This document shows, in pieces, positions 45,249 to 54,322 of a DNA stretch of 64,000 bases. How positions within the stretch are numbered: the stretch's first letter is position 1; the number at the start of each line of letters is the position of its first letter. Both the position numbers and the translations under genes were made by a program. Origin of the DNA: Trichosporon coremiiforme (lineage: Eukaryota; Basidiomycota; Tremellomycetes; Trichosporonales; Trichosporonaceae); NCBI GenBank assembly GCA_039545355.1, contig BCJJ01000006.1, forward strand, positions 806,001 to 870,000, read 5' to 3'. The notes under the pieces are model-generated. The model did no database searches, had not been told where the DNA came from, and was given only the letters and a program-made list of their open reading frames with translations.

Positions 45249-46515
45249 GCGAACATCACCCGCCGCTCGCCGCTCCTTCCAGACCTTTAACGCCCTCACG
45301 ACCTGTGCAATGACCGACAATCTGTGTACACGACACCACACATGCACACATACCCTTCACTGTGCTGTATCCATTCTAGAACCACTGTATCCCACACCGT
45401 CTCCGACGACCCAAGTAACGACCTCTTGTGACGACCTCTTGTATGCAAACCATATCCATATAGTCCATGCATGCAGCAGGCGGTACTGGTATCCTAACGT
45501 CAGCTGGCGAGTGGCCGTCATACAGACGCATCGCATCCTATTTTACTCTGACGCACACGTATCACACAGCCAAGACCGCCCCCGGCCGCCCCCAGTGCCT
45601 CCGAAACACCACCCTGCATAGCCTAGGTTCAAACTGCGGTACACGGTTGCTGGTCCAGGCGATCGGGTGACGTTCATTGTTTTGCGTCGTGCACAGGCCA
45701 GCATTCCGGTGCCTGGACGGCCGTGATGCACTTCTCCCCAGATCCGCGGGGCCGCTGAACATGTCATCACCTAGAAAAAGCTCAAGGTGACACATGTCCA
45801 TGAGACCGCTGATTCGAGGCGAGTTGAGTCGACTTGCGGGAAGAAGAAGCAAAGCATGCGAGCCCCGGCTCCGTCCGTTCTGTGTTCATCGGGGCTCTCT
45901 CATCATGAAAGCGACGCCGCCTCCAGTCGTCGGGCAAGTTGCCGGCGACGGTCAAAACGCTGGGACTTCTGTGCTTCTCGGACGGCTGTTTTTGTTGTTG
46001 ACTAAAAATGGTCAGGGTGTGAATGAGCTGAGCAGGACCAGAGGTGACTTGGCCGCCCAACAACGAGCGTACTGTTGAAAACCCCCGAAAACAAAGCAGC
46101 CACGGCAGCCACTGTCGCCACCCGCGGATGAAAGGCAGGCACGGGCCCGCGGGCGTGCTTCTCTCCGAATGCCTCGAGATGCTCGCGTGGCGTGGTAGTC
46201 AGACAGCTGGCTTGATGATCCTGTATAGGCAGAGATGCACTGGAAATCTGCACATCCTGAATCGTTGACAAGTGGCAGATGTGGCATCTCTGCGCATCTC
46301 TGCGCATCACTGTCCACATCATGCCAAACGGTCCCAGTCATGCTCTCTTGTTCATCACCGTCGAACAGTGAAGGGCGTGCCCATCGGCATAAGTAACACC
46401 GCTTGCGCAGATCGTTTGCATGCAGCACATCCTCCCATATCCTCATCCTCGCCTCTCAGCAACTACCCCCCCCCCCCCCCCTTCACCACCTCAGCCTTCT
46501 AGCACCGTCAACACA
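45249..46515. other. 1.3-kb non-coding region with a poly-C tract
   Basis: No gene was recognised. A 16-base C run near its right end is annotated separately. Confidence 0.45.
46466..46481. repeat. poly-C homopolymer (16 C)
   Basis: An uninterrupted C run 35 bp before the ATG of cluster member 2. Its length may be unreliable in the assembly. Confidence 0.9.
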
Positions 46516-46775
46516 ATGCCCGCCATCACCGACATCCTGCAGCGGTGCAACATGGTCTCAGCCTATCAGCACCGCCAGTGCGCCGAGATGCACGGCCTGG
46601 GGTACTCTGCGCACCTTGTGTGCTCCTGATCGAGCAATTGTCGCCGTGAGTTGCCTATCTCCGCTGGAAGCTGACGATAGGCAAGTGCTGGTTCGAGTGG
46701 CACCATGGTGAGAGGCACTGCATCTACTGCGGGTGTCTTTGGGAGCACCGCGGTCTCCGCTGGTCTCGCAAGTAA
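46516..46775 (+). pseudogene. small cysteine-rich protein, cluster member 2, with in-frame TGA
   Basis: Exons 46516..46645 and 46681..46775, with a 35-nt phase-1 intron (GTGAGT donor, CTGACGATAG end). Read through, the frame runs from ATG (MPAITDILQRCNMVSAYQHR) to a TGA at 46627-46629 (codon 38). It then continues SSNCRR and joins exon 2 as KCWFEWHHGERHCIYCGCLW and a basic end WSRK before TAA. Exon 2 keeps the family pattern Cys, aromatic residues, C-x-Y-C, and the intron lies in the same phase and place as in the other members. The frame after the TGA would not matter unless it was recently intact. Either this is a recent nonsense pseudogene, the sequence has an error, or a 37-residue product is made. 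Confidence 0.55.
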
Positions 46776-47202
46776 AACTGCATCGGAAGCAGATCCAAAG
46801 TACGATGGGCAGGTAAGGACGAGGGTACAAAATAGCGAGAAAATGCAGAAATTTTGGGGTGCGTTGGGGCGTTTGGACACTCTTCCAGACTGGCCGCTGC
46901 AACTTCTGTGACTAACCATAACCGCCAGTCCCGCAAATCCCGCTGAGCACCATGACTTGTATCAATGCGAAGATGTAGTGTTCGTCGTTGAAAGCATGCC
47001 AGTAACGTTCATGTCCTGTGGACCATTCGATTCCCTGGTTGCCTCAAGACTCTGAGGTACCTCCCTCTGCCCTGCTCCACTGACTTACTCCAGCATTTTC
47101 TCGTCACCGGAAAACGCAAACATGCGTTGGACGACGTATTGGACAGAACCGCAACGGCCATGGCCCCGCCGGCACCCACGCAAACATCAGCTTACGAGCA
47201 TC
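46776..47202. other. spacer between member 2 and tRNA
   Basis: No feature was recognised. It contains weak AT-rich stretches. Confidence 0.4.
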
Positions 47203-47290
47203 GCCTCGTTATATCAGTCGGTAGATAGTGTGACTCTTACGCTCAGAGCCGATTGATCACACAGTCATGGGTTCGAGCCCCATACGAGGC
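47203..47290 (+). tRNA. tRNA-Lys (anticodon CTT) with a 16-nt intron
   Basis: The acceptor stem GCCTCGT pairs with ACGAGGC. The anticodon stem TGTGA/TCACA encloses CT-CTT-A, the intron 47240..47255, then A. The T arm ATGGG-TTCGAGC-CCCAT is standard. The anticodon CTT lies at 47236-47238. The intron is at the canonical position after base 37. No CCA is encoded, as expected in eukaryotes. Confidence 0.93.
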
Positions 47291-47666
47291 TTCCTTTTTC
47301 GCTCCTGCAGCTTCAGCAACATCTCGACTTCCTGCAAGCTCGGCGAAGCGCGTGGAGCAGCTCTGTGATGAAGCGTGATGGAGTGAGGAAGTGTAAGGGT
47401 GGAGGTGGAGGCAATGTGGTCCGGGCGCTGGGCGTCGAGGGCCGCAGGGGATGGGGCGTTGAAGGGCCGTGTTCCATGCCGCATATTGCCTCATCTCAAT
47501 CAGCCATACAGCCCGTAGCCTACCTGCAGGCGGCGTGCACGTACGTCCAGCGTTGATCGTCCGAGTCCCGGCCATGGGCACGGCGGCCAGTGCTGGGGGG
47601 ATAAGAACCGAGCTCATGTCACGTCGCCCAGTCGCACTTTTGCCCCCCTCCCCATCGCATCTCACC
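47291..47666. other. spacer between tRNA and member 3
   Basis: The tRNA transcript should end in the TTCCTTTTTC just after 47290. The rest is the presumed promoter of cluster member 3. A GATAAG occurs at about 47600. Confidence 0.4.
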
Positions 47667-48034
47667 ATGCCAACAGCAGACAAGGCCGCGCAAGCCGGTC
47701 CCGGGCAGATCTTCAAGTGGGACAAGCCGAGTGCGCTGGTACGGGCAGCGCAGCGAAGGGCGAACAACATCCCATTGATCAGCCCTCGGACCGGGCCGTC
47801 TACGCCGACAACACCGGGCACGCCGGGCACCCCGTCTACACCGTCAACACCAAGTACGCCGACTGCGTCAGGGAAGAAGTATCGCAGGAGGTGTGCAGCC
47901 TACCCTCGCCTCAGCTCTGCAAGTGAGTGCACCCAAAGGGTAAAGCTGAGAGGACAGAATATTGCCAGCTCATCAGCGTTCAGTGGACGACGAGGCTGGT
48001 GTGCAAGTACTGCGCAATGCCGGAGTCGCCGTGA
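47667..48034 (+). CDS. small cysteine-rich protein, cluster member 3
   Basis: Exons 47667..47922 and 47958..48034; 110 aa; 35-nt phase-1 intron (GTGAGT donor, CTGAG branch, GGACAG acceptor). The N-terminal half is basic and Gln/Ala-rich (GQIFKWDKPSALVRAAQRRA). It is followed by a Thr/Pro-rich tandem (TPTTPGTPGTPSTPSTPSTP). The C-terminal module is YRRRCAAYPRLSSA, then exon 2 KYCQLISVQWTTRLVCKYCA and MPESP. The module aligns with member 4 (RCSAYPAKNALSHC, then C-x-Y-C). The Thr/Pro linker is low complexity. Function unknown; four cysteines (C, C, C-x-Y-C) suggest one zinc-binding module. Confidence 0.7.
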
Positions 48035-48472
48035 TTACGCGCTGCCCGCGTGGCGCGTGGTATGCAAGCTCATCTGCGGAATGCAGACTTTCCGCTCATG
48101 TGTGCACAGGGGAGCACGCCGTCTTCCAGACATTTAGCGGGCGGTGGTGCCAATGGACAGTCGATTGTATGTATCGGAGCATAGATGCGATTGTTCATCA
48201 TTTTCTACATCTGTCATACGGTTCATAGCGTGTGGGCCGCGACCCAGAGGAACCCCAGCGTAGCGCACAGTGTCGCGACGTGATGTCAGCTTTGTCCGCC
48301 GACGAGCTCAATGCCCGCCGCGTCAGTGCCCGCCCCAGACCATCAATGTCCAGTTGCCCGGACCCCTGGGCATCAGCGCCCGCTCTCATGTACCCAGCTG
48401 CCCCAGTCCATCAGTGCTCGTCTCTGCAACTCTCTCCATCAGCTTCATCTCTCATCCTCAGCATAGCCCGGC
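48035..48472. other. spacer between members 3 and 4
   Basis: No gene was recognised. It contains repeated short words resembling CAGTGCCCGC/CATCAGTGC near 48320-48420. Confidence 0.4.
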
Positions 48473-49049
48473 ATGATGACCGGACGACAGCGGCGACTTG
48501 ACTCTGCATCGTCAACCTCCTCATACGCCTCGTCGACGTTCTCGTTCTCGTCGTTTGACAGTATGAGCTCCTCCAGCGGTGCCGTCGGCTCCAGTGGCCA
48601 GAATGGTTCGAACAGCGGCGGCGCAGAGAGGGTCGGCAGCGGCAACGGCAGCGGCAACGGCAGCGTCCGCAGCGTCCGTAGCATGCAGACGCGTCCTCAC
48701 AAGGCCGCCACCCGCCTCCCGCCCTGCCGCGCATTTACCGTCTCGACGACCGACGGCTCGGACACGCCGCTCAGCCCGCGCGGCCTGCGCGCCGGAGCTG
48801 CTGCAGAGTTGCCACGCTGCTCGGCGTATCCCGCCAAGAACGCCCTCAGTGAGTCTCGATCGCGGCCCGCAAGGGCGCAGCCCAGCAGAGCTGGACGGAT
48901 GGAATGATAGACGCATAACGAGGCAGAGCTGATGGCCAGGTCACTGCTTCTACGCTCGCGCGAGCCAGGCGACCTTTGAGTGGGCTTGTGCGTACTGTGG
49001 CAAGCCGCCGCCCCAGCCCGTCAACGGCTCTGGGTGCGCGATTGCCTAA
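48473..49049 (+). CDS. small cysteine-rich protein, cluster member 4
   Basis: Exons 48473..48848 and 48940..49049; 161 aa; phase-1 intron of 91 nt. The N-terminal two thirds is Ser/Gly/Asn-rich and probably disordered (SSTSSYASSTFSFSSFDSMS, GSGNGSGNGSVRSVRS). A linker TPLSPRGLRAG leads to the module ELPRCSAYPAKNALS, then exon 2 HCFYARASQATFEWACAYCG and a short tail KPPPQPVNGSGCAIA. Intron phase, position relative to the second Cys, and the C-x-Y-C end match member 3. There is no signal peptide. Two adjacent start codons (48473, 48476) are possible. The function is unknown. Confidence 0.7.
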
Positions 49050-50003
49050 GCTGCCTTACTCTGGCCGACTAGGAGCCGGGACTGGGTCCGCGGCCCCCGA
49101 GACGGAGCTTGAGAGACAGTTGGCTATGATCGTCGCTACCATCGGATACCTGCTGCCGTGCTTTGGTCCGTAACGGTCAGTCCGGGACTGATGGTGTGCG
49201 CGTTGTACCAGCACGCTGGAGTGCTGCAGTTCTTCTCTTGTTGTAGCTTGTTGTAGAGTTTGATGATGAACCTGTTGTGAGTCGACTTCTCGGTCCTGGT
49301 TCACAGTGCGCGGTGGGGAGCCGGCCGGCTCCGTTAACCTTCGGCCGTCGTTGATGCCAAGAGGGCTCCGGAGCCGGCCACCGTGGCCGCTGTCGGTACC
49401 AGTCGCGAGACTGGTAAGGTGGAAAACTCGACACTGCCATGACGAGACATGGGCGTGGGGACTGGCTGCGACCACGAGGCACGCGAGGTTGCTCGTCTCT
49501 TTGCGAAGGGCGCAGGCATGTTTGACGCACGATGTGCATGCCAGTGCGTTTGCAGTCAGCGTGCGTAGGATGGATGCAGTGAGAGGAGTGTGCGGTGCAA
49601 TAGACGTGATGGAAGAAAAGTCGTGAGACGTGTGAGCTTTGTAACAAGGTAGCGAACAAAATAGTTTTGCTAGCGCGAGACAACCAGTGAACCGTTTTGC
49701 TACACTCGCGGGCACCCGTGTAATAAAAGTGTTACTGGATGTCCACACCCGCAGCCGCGCGGAGCCTTTTATAACCCGCTGTGGACCTTTGTGGACAGCT
49801 GTGGACTTGTCACAGACTGTTACAGTCAACAGCTGTAACAGTGTCACATTTTTTCTCATGTCCCAAGAATGTCTCTGGCGCTACTCTCGTGTCCCTCTGC
49901 ATGTCCCAAGTTCTGCACTTTGGGACAATCTTGGGACAAAGTGTCCCTCATTTTTCCCTCATAATTTTACAGGCAATGAAAATGCGCTGGTCAAATGCCA
50001 TAA
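49050..50003. other. spacer with AT-rich promoter-like stretch
   Basis: No gene was recognised. From about 49740 to 49980 the base composition shifts to AT-rich, with repeated words CTGTGGAC/TTGTGGAC and TGTCCC/GGGACA, including inverted copies GTCCCAAG and CTTGGGAC. It is probably the promoter of the zinc-finger-like gene. Confidence 0.4.
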
Positions 50004-50982
50004 ATGACCTCATCTGTAACAATAGTCGATAGCAGCGGCGAGGAAGACAATGGCCGCAGACGCCCTGGCCTCACGCCCTCTGTGCACTCCTTACAGCCCG
50101 CAACCTCGACACGACCCGCTGAGAACGTCGACGAGTACTGCAGCATCTGCATGGAGGCGTACGGCACGCCGAAAGAGCTCTGCACACACATGAACAAGGT
50201 GCACGACCGTATGCACATCAGCGAGGGCGATTTTACGAGCAGGAAGCTGGTCGCCTGTCCTTGGGGACGGGCCTGCGCCCTCTGGGGTCTTGTACGCCAT
50301 CGTGAGCTTACCTGCACTCTGCGGAGAAAGAGTCGTCGTCGGGCCGAGAGCCTGTGTCTGAACCGGAGCGGAGCGCCCACCATCGGGCTGACGACGCCCC
50401 AAGGTACCCCGCGGCAACAAGAAGTACCCCGGCATCTGCAACTTCGGCAACCGGTACTGCAGCGACCTGTACATGCACAGGGAACATCGGGGGCCACTCG
50501 AGCCTGGTGGCATCACTTGTGACACGATGGTGATCTACCGCTGCGGCAAAACAAAGAGCTTGACGAAGATGGGCATCATCAGGCATAACTCGCACTGCAA
50601 GTATGCCGGCCAGGACGAAGATCCCGCGCGGGCCGGGCGCACATCTACCACCGCCGAGGATGCGGAGCCGGGCCCTTGGAACAACTGGAAGAAGAAGTAC
50701 CCCGGCACGTGCAATATCTGGCACAGGTTCAGCAAGGACCCGTATCCGCACTTGCTGCGAGCGCAAGCCGACCGGCGCCTTCGACCCGGCGACATCACCT
50801 GCGACTCGCTTGTGACTTGCAAATGCGGCAAGACCAAGGACGTGACTGCTCACGCCGAGGAGATCCACAACAGGACTTGCAAGTACGCCAATCGTGCCGC
50901 CCCCATTCCTCCTCCGTCGCCTGCTGCCCGTGCCCACTGCCGTTCCTTCTCCCGGCGCAGTCGCCAAGATCAAGGAGAATAA
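50004..50982 (+). pseudogene. three-repeat Cys/His zinc-finger-like gene with frame breaks
   Basis: The ATG at 50004 opens an N-terminal Ser/Arg/Pro segment and repeat 1 (DEYCSICMEAYGTPKELCTH, MNKVHDRMH, then ACPWGRACALWGLVRHRELT-C). Repeats 2 and 3 lie in another frame. Repeat 2 has KYPGICNFGNRYCSDLYMHR, EPGGITCDTMVIYRCGKTKS and RHNSHCKYAG. Repeat 3 has KYPGTCNIWHRFSKDPY, GDITCDSLVTCKCGKTKDVT and HNRTCKYAN. Stop at 50980-50982. The frame of repeat 1 cannot be joined to repeat 2 by a good intron that keeps both repeats whole; a weak GTACGC donor at 50292 joined to CCAAG at 50403 keeps frame but cuts repeat 1. The linker reads best in the third frame. It may be a decaying gene, a sequence error or unusual splicing. 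The cysteine/histidine spacing suggests zinc fingers. Confidence 0.5.
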
Positions 50983-51383
50983 ACGGCCCCGGCACTCCGT
51001 TCCTGCATGACGATCATGACCACGATCGACCTAACACTATATGTTACGCATTTCACTCTCACACGTTGGCAGCATGTTCATCAGACAGAGCGACACTCGT
51101 ACGCCTCATTAGTTGTATGCGCGCGATTACATTCCAACTTCTGAGACACTGCGCACACCTTACACGGACACCCCACACAGGTTACTCATCGCCGCTTCTG
51201 CACCTCCGCACTTCTGCAACCCCACACTCTCTCGCCCCAGCTCACTTCAGCACTACCTTAGTTCTGGAAGTGCCGCCCGGCGGATGCCACACCGCCCCCA
51301 CTGCATCACACCGTGTGTCGGCCCACGGCCTCGCACGTCTGCGACACGGCCGTCGCATGGGGACTCACCATCAGCGCGTCACC
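50983..51383. other. spacer before member 5
   Basis: No gene was recognised. It is CA-rich (ACACACCTTACACGGACACC and similar) as in the leaders of the other cluster genes. Confidence 0.4.
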
Positions 51384-51647
51384 ATGTCTTCTTACCTCCA
51401 TCATCGGTCTGACACCATGACGCTGCACTCCTACGGTCTCTGCTGCGGCAACAAGGTCGGCGAGAACGCCTACGGTGAGTCCTCCTTCAGACGGTGCTGA
51501 CCCCCAGCGCCCTGCGCCTTCAAGCAGAAGGCCCTCTTCCAGGTGTGCCAGTACTGCCAGCGCTACCGTGCTGACAGCTCGGCGAGGGCGCTGCCGTACC
51601 CGTCTCTGTACCCGTCTCCCAAGGCCGACCAAGGCCAGAAGAAGTGA
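51384..51647 (+). CDS. small cysteine-rich protein, cluster member 5
   Basis: Exons 51384..51474 and 51508..51647; 76 aa; 33-nt phase-1 intron (GTGAGT donor, GCTGACCCCCAG end). Exon 1 reads MSSYLHHRSDTMTLHSYG then LCCGNKVGENAY. Exon 2 reads APCAFKQKALFQVCQYCQRY followed by a Ser/Pro/Lys tail (PYPSLYPSPKADQGQKK). It is the shortest member and shows the core best: C-x-GN-x2-GEN, PC-x-F, F-x-V-C-x-Y-C. The second ATG (51417) is also in frame. Member 1 matches it closely around GEN and PC-x-F. The function is unknown. Confidence 0.7.
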
Positions 51648-51814
51648 CACCCCGAGACTGTATCACGGCCGAAGAAAGGACAAGATACCCGATACATGGA
51701 TTAAAACCTCTATATTTAGCTACTGCTGTTGTAGCCCTAAGCCCTGAGCCCTGAGATAGCGAGTCGTAGTGATAACAAGCCACGGTGATGTAACGAAAAG
51801 TCCAAGAGTCCGGA

Positions 51815-53668
51815 TCACTTCTGCGTCCCCGCCTCGAATGCGGGGATGTCGAGCGGCGCCTTCTCGGCCTTCTGGACGACGAACGTTTCTGACGGACTGT
51901 CGATGCGCGTTTCCTCCGAAACGCTCGAGTCCGTCGACTTGATGCTCGTCTTCTTTTTGGCGCCGTAAGCGCCCATGCCGCGGAGCATGACGAGTGCGAT
52001 GAGCATCGCCGTGAAACTCGCGCCGGCGGCGAAGTAGAACGCCCCGTGCAGGCCGTGCAGGAGGGCCGTCTTGTGATCCACCCCCTTCGCCGTCTCCTTC
52101 ATGTTGATACTGGTTTGGACAACGTTGACGAAGGCAAGGCCGAGCGCTCCGCCGAGCTGAACCATCGTCTGGAACAAGGCTCCCGCGACGGATTGCTCTT
52201 CCGGCAAAGCCAGAGTCGAGACGAAAATCGATCCAACAGAGATCAAGAAGTCGGCGCCGAGCACCGCCAGCCACATCGCGTTGAAAGGGAGCTTCCAGTA
52301 CATCTCGTCTGCGGGCGAAATCGCGAAGAAGATGTTGGCGAGGCCGGTGGCCGCCAGGCCAAAGCAAATGAGCAGCTGGCCGGGAACGATGTGGACAATC
52401 TTCGCGACGACAACGTTGCAAATCAGTCCGCTGATAGTGGAGGGCAGGAAGCGGAGCATGGCGGTGATGACGCTCGCGCCCTGGACGTTCTGGAAGAAGA
52501 GCGTTGTGTTGTAGAAGAAGGTCGTGAATCCCATCCAGCTGATCCCGCCGATGAAGTAGGTCGCCGCGAGTTTGCCCTTGGACCGCGTCCAGAGCGCGAG
52601 GCGCATGAGGGGCGGGCGAGACGTACGTGTCTCGACGAAGTGCTCCCAGCCGAAGAAGCAGCCGATCAGGAAGGCGGCAACGACAATGACGGCAATGATG
52701 TACGGCGTCTTCCAGCCTTCGGGGGCGGCTTCGGCGGACGAGATGCCGAACATGAGCAACACCAGACCACAGGTGACAAGGCCCGCGCCGACCCAGTCGA
52801 TCCGACGGTCCGGGTCCAGATGCCGGTCGGGAAGGACGACGAAGCATCCCGCGACGGCTACGCCGGCGGCCATGCCCGCGAAGAGCCAGAGCGCGGCCCT
52901 CCATTTCGGCTCAGTGTACGCAGTTAGCAGGCCGCCGATCGTGACGCCGAGTCCGCCTCCGATAGGCCCTCCGGCCGAGAAACACGCGAACGCACTCGAC
53001 CTCGTCCTTCCGGTGAACGTTGATGCAATGATGCCGATAGCGCTCGGGATGGAGAGCGCGGAGCCCATACCCGCCAGCGCGCGGGTGACGACGAAAGCGG
53101 CCGTGTTCTGCATGAACCCGCCGACTAAGTTCCAGATGGCATACCACGCCACGCCGATCACGAAGCACGTCTTGCGGCCGTAGACGTCCGCCAGTCGTCC
53201 AGACAGGAGGAGGAAGCACCCGTTCGTCAGCGCGAAAGCGGCGCTGATCCAGTGCAGCTCCGAGTCGATGACGTGCAGGTCTCTTTGAATGTCTGGCAGC
53301 GCAATCGAGAGGGACATGTTGCCGGCTCCGGAGAGCGCCATTGCGAACGTCGTGACCATCGCGATTGCCATGGTGCGCCAGATCGACAGAACGGGAAACT
53401 CGGGCTCCGACATGACGGCCTCGACGTCTCGGGCTGCGTCGGCCGCTTCTCCGGCCCCGAACGCGAGTTCGGGAGTTGTGCCCACTCCCTCTGCCGTCGC
53501 CGCTGCGACAGGGACGTCCTTCTGCGATGCCATGCTCTGCCTCGTCGTCACGGGGTGCAGATTTAGCTGCTGCGTCGAGTACAACTCAGGAACGACGTCA
53601 TTCCCAGTTCGCCCGTATCCCGCCTTCTCGTTCTGCATCGCGACGTAGTTCGTAGGGTCGTGTCGCAT
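51815..53668 (-). CDS. MFS transporter, DHA2-type (14 TM) drug/proton antiporter family
   Basis: One exon, 617 aa. The N-terminal ~90 residues are hydrophilic and cytosolic. Membrane helices begin with TMAIAMVTTFAMALSGAGNM and LHWISAAFALTNGCFLLLSG. The family motif A after TM2 reads GRLADVYGRK. Motif C-like sequence lies in the fifth helix (GGPIGGGLGVTIGGLL). After the sixth helix a linker DPDRRIDWVGA leads to the extra central pair typical of DHA2, then HFVETRTSRPPLMRLALWTR and six more helices. The C-terminal tail is charged (KKKTSIKSTDSSVSEETRID). DHA2 members export drugs, amino acids, siderophores or small metabolites; the substrate here cannot be read. No introns, in contrast to neighbours. 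Confidence 0.9.
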   Translation of the reverse strand: MRHDPTNYVAMQNEKAGYGRTGNDVVPELYSTQQLNLHPVTTRQSMASQKDVPVAAATAEGVGTTPELAFGAGEAADAARDVEAVMSEPEFPVLSIWRTMAIAMVTTFAMALSGAGNMSLSIALPDIQRDLHVIDSELHWISAAFALTNGCFLLLSGRLADVYGRKTCFVIGVAWYAIWNLVGGFMQNTAAFVVTRALAGMGSALSIPSAIGIIASTFTGRTRSSAFACFSAGGPIGGGLGVTIGGLLTAYTEPKWRAALWLFAGMAAGVAVAGCFVVLPDRHLDPDRRIDWVGAGLVTCGLVLLMFGISSAEAAPEGWKTPYIIAVIVVAAFLIGCFFGWEHFVETRTSRPPLMRLALWTRSKGKLAATYFIGGISWMGFTTFFYNTTLFFQNVQGASVITAMLRFLPSTISGLICNVVVAKIVHIVPGQLLICFGLAATGLANIFFAISPADEMYWKLPFNAMWLAVLGADFLISVGSIFVSTLALPEEQSVAGALFQTMVQLGGALGLAFVNVVQTSINMKETAKGVDHKTALLHGLHGAFYFAAGASFTAMLIALVMLRGMGAYGAKKKTSIKSTDSSVSEETRIDSPSETFVVQKAEKAPLDIPAFEAGTQK

Positions 53669-54322
53669 GGTTGGAACGCCGGGTTGTCGTGGTTGGTCGG
53701 GTGATCTTGTTGGCCGCCATCGACCAGGCGGCTTTTTGTCTCTTCCCTTACTACCACAAGCAGCGCGGAGTGAGCAAACGTAAGAACGAGCGACGAGATC
53801 GAATATGAGAATAAAGCAATGGACAAACAGAGAAGAAGAGAGTTACACGATGCAACGTATAGCGTAAGGAGCGGGCGGGCGGAGCGGTGTATGGTTGTAT
53901 GGTGTGCTAACGAAATCTTGTGACGCTACGGTTCGCTACGATCGGCTAAGGGCCCAGGTCCTCGGCCGACGCCGATCTGCGGCGTCCACTCCACCACTCT
54001 GGCTCCAGCCAAGCGGGGAATTTTCCGATAATAATGGCGGTGAATTCGGAAACGCCCCGGCACACCCGGCATTCCCGGCATCGCTGATGTAGAAGCTCGT
54101 GATGCTTGGCAGATGCGTTTTAGAACGGAGAGTCTTCTTACACCCACACACACGTACTCTGGGCCTGTGATGGGCTCCATGGGTTCGATCAATATGTACA
54201 TTATAATTAGCTTCAGCCGCCATGGGCCAGTTGTCTTCTATCTAATCTACTGCTGAACTTCGCACCCCTCCACTTCCAGTTGCCTGGTAGAAGTCGCCGC
54301 ATTCGTGAGAACCCGATTGCCA
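53669..54322. other. MFS promoter and downstream end of DUF1338 gene
   Basis: The stretch between two minus-strand genes. No gene was recognised. Confidence 0.45.

Noticed and set aside
46627..46629. TGA read as selenocysteine
   Set aside because: Most fungi lack the selenocysteine machinery, and no SECIS-like structure was recognised nearby. A nonsense mutation or error is simpler.
52046..52927. Plus-strand ORF of 293 codons
   Set aside because: It is antisense to the MFS transporter, with biased composition and no recognisable motif.
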